Positions 1-6,087 of a DNA stretch of 8,310 nucleotides are shown here, in pieces (position 1 is the first letter of the stretch; every line of letters starts with the position of its first letter). The position numbers and the translations under genes were made by a program. Source of the DNA: Acetobacteraceae bacterium (GTDB lineage: Bacteria > Pseudomonadota > Alphaproteobacteria > Acetobacterales > Acetobacteraceae); contig PLSZ01000293.1 in the NCBI GenBank assembly GCA_003164305.1, positions 1 through 8,310 of the forward strand, in the 5' to 3' direction. Below the pieces are notes generated by a model. That model did no database searches. It was not told the origin of the DNA and was given only the letters and a program-made list of their open reading frames with translations.

Positions 1-39
1 AGCCGGAGCCGGAAGCTGCGGAGCTTCCTGGACGACTGA
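1..39 (+). CDS. rpoD: RNA polymerase sigma factor RpoD, C-terminal end only (partial)
   Basis: The first 12 codons read SRSRKLRSFLDD and end in TGA at 37-39. From known sequences, the C-terminus of the housekeeping sigma-70 factor ends in a HPSRS..LRSFLDD motif, just after the region 4.2 helix-turn-helix that binds the -35 element. All 12 sense codons end in G or C, while the other two frames of this stretch do not show that bias, so this frame looks coding. Only the tail is visible, so the domains cannot be checked. The gene is cut by the window edge. The codons for the last two residues and the stop are copied again at 133-141 as part of a tandem duplication. Confidence 0.85.
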   Translation, partial: SRSRKLRSFLDD

Positions 40-45
40 GGGGCG

Positions 46-65
46 GGCCCTCGGATCCGAGGGCC
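46..65. terminator. Perfect 20-bp palindrome just after rpoD, possible terminator hairpin
   Basis: GGCCCTCGGATCCGAGGGCC is a perfect inverted repeat starting 7 bases after the rpoD stop codon. Its position and GC-rich stem suggest a transcription terminator or mRNA-stabilising hairpin. There is no T-run after it and as written the loop would be only a few bases, so intrinsic termination is not certain. A protein-binding site is an alternative. Confidence 0.45.
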
Positions 66-75
66 GATGGCGGTG

Positions 76-102
76 CGTGACCGGGGTGCGCCCCGGTTCA
101 CG
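76..102. repeat. Strong hairpin inside tandem unit A
   Basis: The arm CGTGACCGGGG (76-86) pairs with CCCCGGTTCACG (91-102) across a TGCG loop, with one bulged base. It resembles the REP-like hairpins further right in being GC-rich and about 27 bp long, but its sequence differs. In unit B the matching segment no longer folds well. Confidence 0.5.
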
Positions 103-132
103 AACCAAGGCAGCAGCGTATGCACCGTGTCG

Positions 133-228
133 GACGACTGAGAGGGATCTTCGGCCCCGAGGGTCGGCGGTTCGCGGCCGGAGCGCGCCCAAGGTCACGA
201 ACCAGGCGGGAGCATGTGCACCGTGTCG
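133..228. repeat. Tandem repeat unit B (96 bp), diverged copy of unit A
   Basis: This unit abuts unit A and repeats its blocks with a few short gaps. The palindrome of unit A has decayed here: the TCGG and CCGAGGG words remain but the outer arms no longer pair. It carries a second GACGACTGA, which has no open gene before it, so it is a relic of duplication and not a second rpoD end. A frame open from the window edge through both units to 232 looks accidental. Confidence 0.7.
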
Positions 229-302
229 ATCGAAGGTCTGATCCGGCTGGCCCGTGACGCGGCTGGTACCCGGCAGCGGTGAAGCGCGGCACGCCCGAAC
301 CC

Positions 303-326
303 CGTCATGGCCCGGTTAAGCCCCAT
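303..326 (+). repeat. Degenerate REP-like element
   Basis: CGTCATGGCCCGG followed by TTAAG and CCCCAT matches the pattern of the better copies at 372 and 8276: CGTCAT, a GC-rich arm, a 5-base loop and a complementary arm. The right arm is shortened, so pairing is incomplete. Confidence 0.45.
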
Positions 327-371
327 ACGCGCTAAAACAGCGCGGCGAACGGCGTGGCACCCTCAATCCCT

Positions 372-398
372 CGTCATGGTCCGGCTTGACCGGACCAT
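372..398 (+). repeat. REP-like hairpin, forward copy of a pair
   Basis: After CGTC, the arm ATGGTCCGG (376-384) pairs perfectly with CCGGACCAT (390-398) across the loop CTTGA. It forms an inverted pair with the copy at 440-466, with CGTCAT at the left outer edge and ATGACG at the right outer edge. This is the layout of bacterial REP/BIME elements. Confidence 0.7.
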
Positions 399-439
399 CG
401 GCACAAGCACACCGGGTGAGAGCAATTTTGGGGACACCG

Positions 440-466
440 ATGGCCCGGTCGAACCGGACCATGACG
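440..466 (-). repeat. REP-like hairpin, reverse copy of a pair
   Basis: The arm ATGGCCCGG (440-448) faces CCGGACCAT (454-462) across the loop TCGAA, with one mismatched pair, and is followed by GACG. It is the inverted partner of 372-398, and the pair spans 95 bp. Confidence 0.65.
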
Positions 467-512
467 GAACGCGAACGGTGTCGCTCTATCGGCGATACCA
501 TTTCTGGCGCCA

Positions 513-535
513 ATGGGTTCGAACCGGCCATGACG
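513..535 (-). repeat. Degenerate REP-like half element
   Basis: GAACCGGCCATGACG matches the right half of the reverse-oriented copies at 440-466 and 8276-8302. The left arm is eroded to ATGG. The GGTTCGAACC inside it is a palindrome produced by this decay and not a tRNA T-arm, since the flanking bases do not pair. Confidence 0.45.
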
Positions 536-682
536 GTCGCGTGACGGTGGTTCATGATGCATCGAAAGCAGGCACCAGGTACCGCTCGGATACCGTGTCC
601 GGAGCGCACCCGGTCCACACCGTTGACCGCCCGCGCCCTACCGTTGATCGCGCGTCGCATCCTCGGCGATCACCTTGACCGT

Positions 683-722
683 CGGTGGAGGCACCGGCCT
701 CCCCCAGCCGGGGCACCCACCG
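683..722. repeat. Imperfect inverted repeat
   Basis: CGGTGGAGGCACCGGC (683-698) is complementary to GCCGGGGCACCCACCG (707-722) at 13 of 16 positions, with an 8-base C-rich loop. It could be a remnant of a mobile hairpin element or a structured RNA. No T-run follows it. Confidence 0.4.
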
Positions 723-779
723 GGATGCGCGCGTCGGCATTGCCACGGCGTCGCGGTTCGCGGAATTCAATCCGGTTCG

Positions 780-794
780 TTAATAAGCCATTAA
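780..794 (+). promoter_or_regulatory. CtrA-like box TTAA-N7-TTAA (distal)
   Basis: TTAA at 780-783 and TTAA at 791-794 are separated by exactly 7 bases. The known binding consensus of the alphaproteobacterial cell-cycle response regulator CtrA is TTAA-N7-TTAA, often followed by C. Here the next base is T. TTAA is rare in such GC-rich DNA, and a second copy lies at 909-924. I see no clear -10 element at the spacing usual for CtrA-activated promoters. Assignment to CtrA rests on the motif alone. Confidence 0.5.
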
Positions 795-841
795 TGCCGT
801 CATTTCGCACCCGGCCGCGGGCTTCAATCGCGTCAAAGTCG

Positions 842-873
842 TTGACAGGCCACATCGCGGCGGCACAGATAAC
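842..873 (+). promoter_or_regulatory. Weak sigma-70 promoter candidate before the radical SAM operon
   Basis: A perfect -35 hexamer TTGACA (842-847) is followed by GATAAC (868-873), which matches 4 of 6 positions of the -10 consensus. The 20-base spacer is longer than the usual 16-18, so this is only a candidate. If real, the CtrA-like box at 909-924 lies downstream of its start point, where binding would more likely repress than activate. Confidence 0.3.
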
Positions 874-908
874 ATGCTGCCTCGGTTGTGGCTCTTACGC
901 GGACCGAC

Positions 909-924
909 TTAATTATTGGTTAAC
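909..924 (+). promoter_or_regulatory. CtrA-like box TTAA-N7-TTAAC (proximal)
   Basis: TTAATTATTGGTTAAC fits the full CtrA consensus TTAA-N7-TTAAC, including the final C. It ends 23 bases before the ATG at 948 and 13 bases before the GGAGGA ribosome binding site. This position suits control of transcription of the operon, but activation versus repression cannot be read from the sequence. Confidence 0.55.
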
Positions 925-947
925 GCCATCCCTGGCCGGAGGACAAG

Positions 948-1925
948 ATGCTCGACAGGAAGCTGTTCTTTCCAACGTCAGGAGACGATGCCAAGGCACT
1001 TTTCAAGGCGCATGTGTCGAACGTTGAAATCGAGACATTTTCGTATTGCAACAGAGTATGCAGCTATTGCCCGAACGCGACTCACGATCGCCGCTCGTTC
1101 AAGACTTTCATGTCGACCGCCCACATGGACATGCTGCTGAACGGACTGGGTTCGATCGACTATCGTAACCAGATCGTGCTTAGTCATTATAACGAGCCCA
1201 TGGCCGATTTGAAGATCATCGACCACATCTCGCTGTTCCGGAAAGCGGCGCCAAACGCGATGATCGCGCTTTATTCCAACGGCGATTTTCTCGACCGGGA
1301 GATGTTCGATGCCCTCGTCGGCGCGGGACTGACGCATCTCACGATCAGCATCCATCTCGCGGCGAACGACCCGTGGGACGACAAGAAAGTCATCAACCGG
1401 CTGATGGATATGTCGCGCAAGCTCAATATCCAGGCCGATCTTTATCATTTCCACCCCGGTCAGGCGGTACACGCGAAGTTCAGGACCGGCGCGCTGACCT
1501 GGTTCTATATGCTGGAAAACGATTTCAGCAAGATCGGCGTCGATCGAGGCGGTCTGCTGAAACATTTGCCCAATCGCCAGCCGCGGCTGACGCCGTGTTT
1601 TTATCCGTTCAACACCTTCAACGTCTCGTACGGCGGCAACATCTCACCGTGCTGCCAAATCCGCGGCGATATCGCGGACTTCAAGAACGACATCATCGGC
1701 AACCTGGACGACTTTGCAACGATCTTCGACGCCTTTGGCTCCGAGCGGTCGGTCGGATGGCGGCGGCATCTTTACGCGAACTCGCGAAAGGAAGGGCCAT
1801 GCCAGACCTGTGGCGCCGGAACGTTGGACCTCGACGACGCGACGCTGGCGCAACGAGCGGAGGATCTGCGGTCGATGTTCGAACCAGAATCGCACGCGAT
1901 GGAGGCGGCAACGCACCTCGCATGA
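948..1925 (+). CDS. Radical SAM/SPASM domain enzyme, substrate unknown
   Basis: This 325-residue cytoplasmic iron-sulfur enzyme carries the radical SAM signature CNRVCSYC (C34, C38, C41), which binds the [4Fe-4S] cluster that cleaves S-adenosylmethionine. Further family marks are YNEP (81-84) in place of the common GGEP, YSNG (109-112) and SIH (134-136). The C-terminal part has a SPASM-type cysteine set: C217, C235, C236, C285 and C288, with the usual GxISPCC pattern, expected to hold one or more auxiliary clusters. SPASM proteins often modify peptides or proteins, but others act on small molecules, and nothing here fixes the substrate. The start is ATG 948 with GGAGGA 5 bases upstream. Its stop overlaps the next gene's start (ATGA), so the two are probably translationally coupled. 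The 5' part is AT-richer than neighbouring genes (about 49% GC over 1021-1200). Confidence 0.9.
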   Translation: MLDRKLFFPTSGDDAKALFKAHVSNVEIETFSYCNRVCSYCPNATHDRRSFKTFMSTAHMDMLLNGLGSIDYRNQIVLSHYNEPMADLKIIDHISLFRKAAPNAMIALYSNGDFLDREMFDALVGAGLTHLTISIHLAANDPWDDKKVINRLMDMSRKLNIQADLYHFHPGQAVHAKFRTGALTWFYMLENDFSKIGVDRGGLLKHLPNRQPRLTPCFYPFNTFNVSYGGNISPCCQIRGDIADFKNDIIGNLDDFATIFDAFGSERSVGWRRHLYANSRKEGPCQTCGAGTLDLDDATLAQRAEDLRSMFEPESHAMEAATHLA

Positions 1926-3385
1926 CTCTCCCTTTGGAGTGGCGAATCTACGGCCGGATCAACGACGCGTTGAAAGCCGGCGACATCGGCGGCGCGTTGC
2001 GCCAGATCGATGAAACCCGCGCGGACACCGCCCGCATCGGCGCGGAAATCGCGGGGTTCGAGGCCGAATGCCACCGGCGTCTGGGCTTCGCCGGCAAGGC
2101 GCTGGCGATCCTGCAAGCCGCGCTGGAAGTCCACCCTCAAAGTTATTGGCTGCATCATAATATCGCGAGCCTGTATCGGGAAGCCGGGCGCAAGGCGGAC
2201 TGCGCGCGGGAATACCGGACGGCGCACGCGCTTCTGGGTTGGACCGAAAGCGAAGCCAATCGCTACATCTTTTTGCACGACTATTTCTCCCCGGTCATTC
2301 CGTGCTGGACGAAGTGGTTCGGCGAAATGATCGTCGCCGAACCGATCGCGGCGCTGGAAATCGGCAGTTGGCAGGGCGGTTCCGCGACCTGGCTGCTTGA
2401 CAAAATCGTCGCCAAACGCGGCGGGCGGCTGACCTGTGTCGATACCTTCGAAGGCAGTTCGGAACACGCGAGTTGGATCGGCGGCATCGGCGATCGGATT
2501 GGCGATCTGTTCGACGCCAACATCGCCGCCTCCGGCCATGCCGCTTTGTGCCGCAAACTCGTCGGCCGCTCTCAGGACGTGCTGCGCACGCTGCATCACG
2601 AGCGGTTCGACTTCATTTACATCGATGGCGCGCATGAAGCGCGCTACGTGATCGAGGACGCCGTGCTCGCGTTCGGACTGTTGAAAGATGGCGGCCACAT
2701 CTGCTTCGACGACTACGACTTTCAATTCGCCGGCAATCCGGGTCAGAACACCGCGCGCGCCATCGACATGTTTCTGGACCTCTACCAGGACGAAATCTCG
2801 TTCGTCGAGAAAGGCCGCCAGGTCTTGCTGCGGAAACATAACAAAATTGCCGACCGGCCGGTGCTTATGATGGAACCGGAGGAACCGCGGGCCGAACCCG
2901 CGACGAACCATCCCGCGTCGGCGCCCCCAGCCGAGCGTTGTCCGCCGGCACCGAAACCACTGGCCGCGGTTAAGGATTTCATCGCCGGCCGCGACGCGGG
3001 CACCGTGCTGAACGCGATCTTTCATCGCGAAAACGCAGCCAAGGACACCATGCTGGACACGCTCGCCGGCCTGCTGCCGGTCGAGCAAATCGCGCTGACC
3101 CAATGCGTGGACGCCCTCGGCGCGTCGGACCTGGAGGCCGCGGTTTTGCTGTTGGCCGCGCTGCGAAAAATCCGCACCGACGATTCGTGGCTGCACTACA
3201 ATCTCTGTAAATATCTTGATGCCATGGTCGGCGCGGGCGTCACGGCGGCGAAGTTGCCCGCGATCATTCATTCATTCCTGGCGCTCGAGGGATTGAAGGA
3301 CGACATGCGCACCGCCAGCCCGCTGCCACTGGGCGTGCTGGCGCGCGAGTTGCCCGCGTTCGCCCCCGCCCTTGAACGCGCCTGA
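1922..3385 (+). CDS. TPR-like region, class I SAM methyltransferase (Methyltransf_24 type) and an extra C-terminal domain
   Basis: This 487-residue protein starts at the ATG that overlaps the previous stop. An upstream extension of the frame only shadows the radical SAM gene. Residues 1-105 look like helical TPR repeats (for example GFAGKALAILQAALEVHP). Residues about 140-305 are a Rossmann methyltransferase: ALEIGSWQGGS (144-154) is the SAM-binding loop, VDTFEGS (173-179) holds the next acidic residue, and IYIDGAH (232-238) with GGHICFDDY (257-265) are typical of Methyltransf_24-type enzymes. A Pro/Ala-rich linker (about 318-347) leads to a helical domain at 348-482. That domain reappears at the N-terminus of the next protein. 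The acceptor is unknown. Sugar O-methylation would fit the glycosyltransferase neighbour, but this is inference. Confidence 0.88.
   Translation: MTLPLEWRIYGRINDALKAGDIGGALRQIDETRADTARIGAEIAGFEAECHRRLGFAGKALAILQAALEVHPQSYWLHHNIASLYREAGRKADCAREYRTAHALLGWTESEANRYIFLHDYFSPVIPCWTKWFGEMIVAEPIAALEIGSWQGGSATWLLDKIVAKRGGRLTCVDTFEGSSEHASWIGGIGDRIGDLFDANIAASGHAALCRKLVGRSQDVLRTLHHERFDFIYIDGAHEARYVIEDAVLAFGLLKDGGHICFDDYDFQFAGNPGQNTARAIDMFLDLYQDEISFVEKGRQVLLRKHNKIADRPVLMMEPEEPRAEPATNHPASAPPAERCPPAPKPLAAVKDFIAGRDAGTVLNAIFHRENAAKDTMLDTLAGLLPVEQIALTQCVDALGASDLEAAVLLLAALRKIRTDDSWLHYNLCKYLDAMVGAGVTAAKLPAIIHSFLALEGLKDDMRTASPLPLGVLARELPAFAPALERA
2963..3367 (+). repeat. Direct repeat, copy 1: shared domain in the methyltransferase C-terminus
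   Basis: This segment encodes residues 348-482 of the methyltransferase. It aligns without gaps to 3436-3840, 473 bp downstream, in the next gene. By hand count 79 of 135 residues are identical. The best-conserved parts are LAGL.P.EQI, R(T)..W.HY.LCKYL, GAGV..AKLP.IIHS.LALEGLKD and LPLGVLARE. DNA identity is also visible, for example GAGGGATTGAAGGAC in both copies. Confidence 0.9.
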
Positions 3386-3405
3386 GCCCCGGAGGGTCCA
3401 ATACA

Positions 3406-5082
3406 GTGGATTTAAGCAACGACGCGGCGGTTCAGGCAGCGGTGCACGCGGTGATCGCGGAACGCGAAGCCGGTCCGGTCCTGCACGCTTTGTATCATCG
3501 CGCGCCAACCGCCACCGACGGAGATCTCGATCCGTTGGCGGGGCTGGTGCCGACCGAACAAATCTCCTCTCTCCGGCTGGTGGAGCGACTCGCGCTGCCG
3601 GATCTGGCGTCGGTGATCCTCCTGCTGGCCACCTTGCGCGCGCTGCGCACCAACGAAGCCTGGGTGCACTACGCTTTGTGCAAATATCTCACCGCGCTGA
3701 TCGGCGCGGGCGTGGCCGAGGCGAAGTTGCCGGTGATCATCCATTCCTTGCTCGCGTTGGAGGGATTGAAGGACAAACCACCCAACGCCAAGGCATTGCC
3801 TCTGGGCGTGCTGGCGCGGGAATTCTCGACTTTCGCACCGCGCGAGGCCATTCGGTCGGGCATGCTGGCGATGCGCTACGGCAATCCGCTCGGGCTCAAT
3901 GCCTCCACTCCGGCGTTCGCGGCGCTGGGACTGGAAGGCATCGCCGGCCGGCCGCTGATGACGCAGACCATGCGGTTGGCCAAAGAGTTGCATTTCAGCG
4001 CGGACACGGTGCCCCGGACCACCAATGTGCAAAACGCCGCCGGCCTGGTATCGGCCGAGATCGAGCCCGTGCGGCACATCATCTTCCCGCTGGCGCGCGG
4101 CGATTCCAATCATTACATCTTCGCTCAATCGGGGCGCGAGGTGGCGCTGCCGGGGATCTCGGTGCATCGGCTGGAGGGTGGCGCGTTCAGTATCGACGCG
4201 GCGTCGCGCGGCCTGGAGCAACATTACGTCTTCGACAGCAATGAGCATTGCGTCAACGAACTCGCCTGCGGAATCGATCCGTTCATCGCGGATGACGTGG
4301 TGGAATGCGATGAGCCCGTGGCGATCCTCGACGATCGGTTCTCCGGCGTGATGAATATCTGTCACTTCCTGCTCGATCGCGTGACCCGGCTACAGCTTTA
4401 TGAGCGCGCCTGGTCGCGGCCAGGCAAGTTCTTCATGATCGACGCGTTCCCGTATTACCGGGAAGTGATCGCCCGCATCGGCATGGAAGACCGCGTGATC
4501 ATTCCGGAAGCGAAGCGGGTCACCGTCCGCGCGCCGGAGATCGTGTTCAGTTCCAACATCGCCGCCGATTTCCGTCACCCCGCGCATTACTGCTCCGGTT
4601 GGGCGATCGACGGGTTGCGGCGCGTCATGGGTGTGGAGGATCTGCCGGCCCGCCGCGGCCGCAAGGTGCTGATCTCGCGCGCCGACGCCAAGGGCCGCGG
4701 CGTATTGAACTGGGACGAGTTGCTGCCCGTGTTCGCTCGTTGTGGCTTCGAGACGGTTGAGCTCACCGGGTTGCCCCTGGCCGAGCAGATGGCGCTGTTT
4801 CGCGACGCGGCCCAGGTGGTGGGCGTGCACGGCGCTGGGCTGACAAACATCCTGTTCGCGCCGCGGGACTGTTCGGTGCTGGAAATTCTGCCGCCGTTGG
4901 TGGCGACGCGGGCGTATTGGTTGCTCGCGTCGCGTTTGGGTCAGCGCTACACCGCGATGATCGCCGACGATCCGGAATTGCCGCGGCCCGATTACGCGTC
5001 CTGGCAACACGACGCGGCCTATAACGGACGTTCCATTATCGTGCCGATCGAACGGCTGGAAGCGGCGCTGGCCACGCTTTAA
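3406..5082 (+). CDS. GT61/DUF563-type glycosyltransferase with an N-terminal duplicated domain
   Basis: This 558-residue protein has a GTG start at 3406, supported by GGAGG at 3391-3395 and a gap of only 20 bases after the previous stop. Residues 11-145 are the domain shared with the preceding methyltransferase. The C-terminal half has the glycosyltransferase family 61 (DUF563) pattern: ISRADAKGR (423-431), a LNWDEL segment soon after, then GVHGAGLTN (473-481) and NILFAPRDCSVLEI. Bacterial members of this family occur in capsule, lipopolysaccharide and other surface glycan loci and use nucleotide sugars. No signal peptide or membrane segment is evident, so a cytoplasmic enzyme is likely. The donor, acceptor and anomeric outcome cannot be read from sequence. 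Residues about 150-300 between the two recognised parts fit the N-terminal region of DUF563 proteins only loosely. Confidence 0.87.
   Translation: MDLSNDAAVQAAVHAVIAEREAGPVLHALYHRAPTATDGDLDPLAGLVPTEQISSLRLVERLALPDLASVILLLATLRALRTNEAWVHYALCKYLTALIGAGVAEAKLPVIIHSLLALEGLKDKPPNAKALPLGVLAREFSTFAPREAIRSGMLAMRYGNPLGLNASTPAFAALGLEGIAGRPLMTQTMRLAKELHFSADTVPRTTNVQNAAGLVSAEIEPVRHIIFPLARGDSNHYIFAQSGREVALPGISVHRLEGGAFSIDAASRGLEQHYVFDSNEHCVNELACGIDPFIADDVVECDEPVAILDDRFSGVMNICHFLLDRVTRLQLYERAWSRPGKFFMIDAFPYYREVIARIGMEDRVIIPEAKRVTVRAPEIVFSSNIAADFRHPAHYCSGWAIDGLRRVMGVEDLPARRGRKVLISRADAKGRGVLNWDELLPVFARCGFETVELTGLPLAEQMALFRDAAQVVGVHGAGLTNILFAPRDCSVLEILPPLVATRAYWLLASRLGQRYTAMIADDPELPRPDYASWQHDAAYNGRSIIVPIERLEAALATL
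3436..3840 (+). repeat. Direct repeat, copy 2: shared domain in the glycosyltransferase N-terminus
   Basis: This segment encodes residues 11-145 of the glycosyltransferase and is the partner of 2963-3367. It is predicted mostly helical from its Leu/Ala patterning. I do not recognise it as a named family. The copies sit back to back across the gene border (end of one protein, start of the next), as expected from tandem duplication of a segment or from splitting of a protein with two copies. Confidence 0.9.
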
Positions 5083-5163
5083 ACGAAGGCGATCGATGCC
5101 TCTTTGACAGCCGGCGTCAGACCGGGGACGCTGCCGCCGCGATCAACGCGGAGGAAACAATCC

Positions 5164-5985
5164 ATGGCTTCAGACAATCTGGCTGTCATCGTCACCGGTG
5201 CCGCGAGCGGGATGGGCCTCGCGATGACGGTCGCTCTGCTGACCGCCGGCCATGACGTCACGGCGGTGGACCGAAACGGAGCCGCGCTGACTGAACTGGC
5301 GAAGCGCGCGGCCAATCTTCGCGGCACCATCAATCCCGTCACCGCGGACCTGGCGCAACCGGACTCGTTCGCGCATGTCACCGGCTCGGCGTTGATTAAG
5401 TTTGGGCGGATCGACGCGCTGGTGAACAACGCGGGGATCGGCCAGGCCTCGATCCGCTCGGACCAGCGGAAGGAGCCGATCCGCTTCTGGGACACGACGC
5501 CCGAGCAATGGGGCCGTTTCATCGCGGTGAACGCGGCGGCGCCGATCAACATGGCGCGCGCGGTGTTGCCGCACATGCTGACCGCGAAAAAGGGCCGCAT
5601 CATCACGGTGACCACGAGCCTCGGAACGATGGTGCGGGAGGGATACTTGCTGTACGGCTCGTCGAAGGCGGCGGCCGAGGCGGCGATGGCGTCGTTGTCG
5701 GCCGATCTGACCGGGACCGGCGTGACGTCGAACATATTGGTCCCCGGCGGCACGACGAATACGCCGCTGGTGGGTGAGGCGGGCGATCCGGCGAAAATGT
5801 TGCAGCCGGAGATCATGGCGGCGCCGCTGCTGTGGCTGCTGTCGGATGAGGCGACCGAGGTGAACGGCCGCCGCTTCATCGCCGCCGATTGGGATGCCTC
5901 ATTGCCGCCCGCCCAGGCGGCGGAGAAAGCGGGAGCGCCGATCGCGTGGATGAGCATCGCGCGGATGCCGATCCAGCCGGGGTGA
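5164..5985 (+). CDS. Short-chain dehydrogenase/reductase (SDR family)
   Basis: This 273-residue NAD(P)-dependent oxidoreductase has the classical SDR layout: TGAASGMG (11-18) for cofactor binding, D36 at the end of the second strand (suggesting NAD preference, inferred), NNAG (88-91), N123, and the catalytic S152, Y164 and K168 (YGSSK). VPGGTTNT (193-200) is the conserved PG segment. The start is ATG 5164 with GGAGG at 5150-5154. An earlier in-frame ATG at 5104 lacks such a site. The gene follows the glycosyltransferase after 81 bases on the same strand, so it may be read with that operon. An isolated TTGACA at 5104-5109 has no matching -10. The substrate is unknown. A role in making a sugar precursor is possible, but general SDR enzymes have many uses. 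Confidence 0.88.
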   Translation: MASDNLAVIVTGAASGMGLAMTVALLTAGHDVTAVDRNGAALTELAKRAANLRGTINPVTADLAQPDSFAHVTGSALIKFGRIDALVNNAGIGQASIRSDQRKEPIRFWDTTPEQWGRFIAVNAAAPINMARAVLPHMLTAKKGRIITVTTSLGTMVREGYLLYGSSKAAAEAAMASLSADLTGTGVTSNILVPGGTTNTPLVGEAGDPAKMLQPEIMAAPLLWLLSDEATEVNGRRFIAADWDASLPPAQAAEKAGAPIAWMSIARMPIQPG

Positions 5986-6057
5986 ACGCCAACCCAGCGG
6001 ATACCGCCGCTCGATAACGGCCGAGCGAAGCCGGCCGCGGCCAGGGCGATTGTGATC

Positions 6058-6087
6058 AGCCAACGGGATTGTCGTTGGCAGTTGGCT
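6058..6087. repeat. AGCCAAC inverted repeat with two alternative right arms
   Basis: AGCCAAC (6058-6064) can pair with GTTGGCA (6074-6080, 6 bp) or with GTTGGCT (6081-6087, 7 bp). The two right arms are adjacent near-identical heptamers covering the -35 region of the antitoxin promoter. It may be a second regulator site, or the tail hairpin of the upstream gene. No T-run follows. Confidence 0.35.

Larger units (their letters stand above)
31..132. repeat. Tandem repeat unit A (102 bp), overlapping the rpoD 3' end
   Basis: This unit runs from GACGACTGAG to TGCACCGTGTCG and is followed directly by unit B, which starts and ends with the same words. Shared blocks in order are GACGACTGAG, CCGAGGG, GGCGGT, GCGCCC, TCACGAACCA and TGCACCGTGTCG. 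It contains the 20-bp palindrome at 46-65 and a strong hairpin at 76-102. The first nine bases are also the last two codons and stop of rpoD. Confidence 0.7.
229..947. other. Long intergenic stretch without a supported gene
   Basis: Several open frames exist here on both strands, but their translations are rich in Arg, Pro and Ser, are unlike any family I recognise, run across hairpin repeats and lack good ribosome binding sites. I find no tRNA or rRNA. The content I can support is repeats (303-326, 372-398, 440-466, 513-535), an inverted repeat at 683-722, two CtrA-like boxes and a weak promoter candidate. From about 770 to 930 the sequence becomes AT-richer, as expected of a promoter region for the operon that starts at 948. 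Confidence 0.6.

Noticed and set aside
2..232. Open frame from the window edge through both tandem units
   Set aside because: Its third-position bias is weak, while another frame at 1-39 matches the RpoD C-terminus.
513..535. GGTTCGAACC resembling a tRNA T-arm
   Set aside because: The flanking five-base segments do not pair, no acceptor stem or anticodon arm is found, and the segment is better explained as a decayed REP-like copy.
554..1027. Possible small gene or RiPP precursor peptide before the radical SAM gene
   Set aside because: The 157-residue frame overlaps the radical SAM start, crosses the promoter region and has no good ribosome binding site. No short leader-core type peptide was found between 541 and 947.
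1772..3271. A 499-codon open frame on the minus strand across the methyltransferase gene
   Set aside because: It is antisense to a protein with clear methyltransferase motifs and has a composition typical of a shadow frame in GC-rich DNA, with no recognisable domain.
3372..4244. A 290-codon plus-strand frame overlapping the glycosyltransferase start
   Set aside because: It is Arg/Gly-rich shadow sequence. The frame from GTG 3406 carries the duplicated domain and the GT61 motifs.
5104..5109. TTGACA between the glycosyltransferase and SDR genes as a promoter
   Set aside because: No acceptable -10 element lies 16-18 bases downstream; the segment there is GC-rich.
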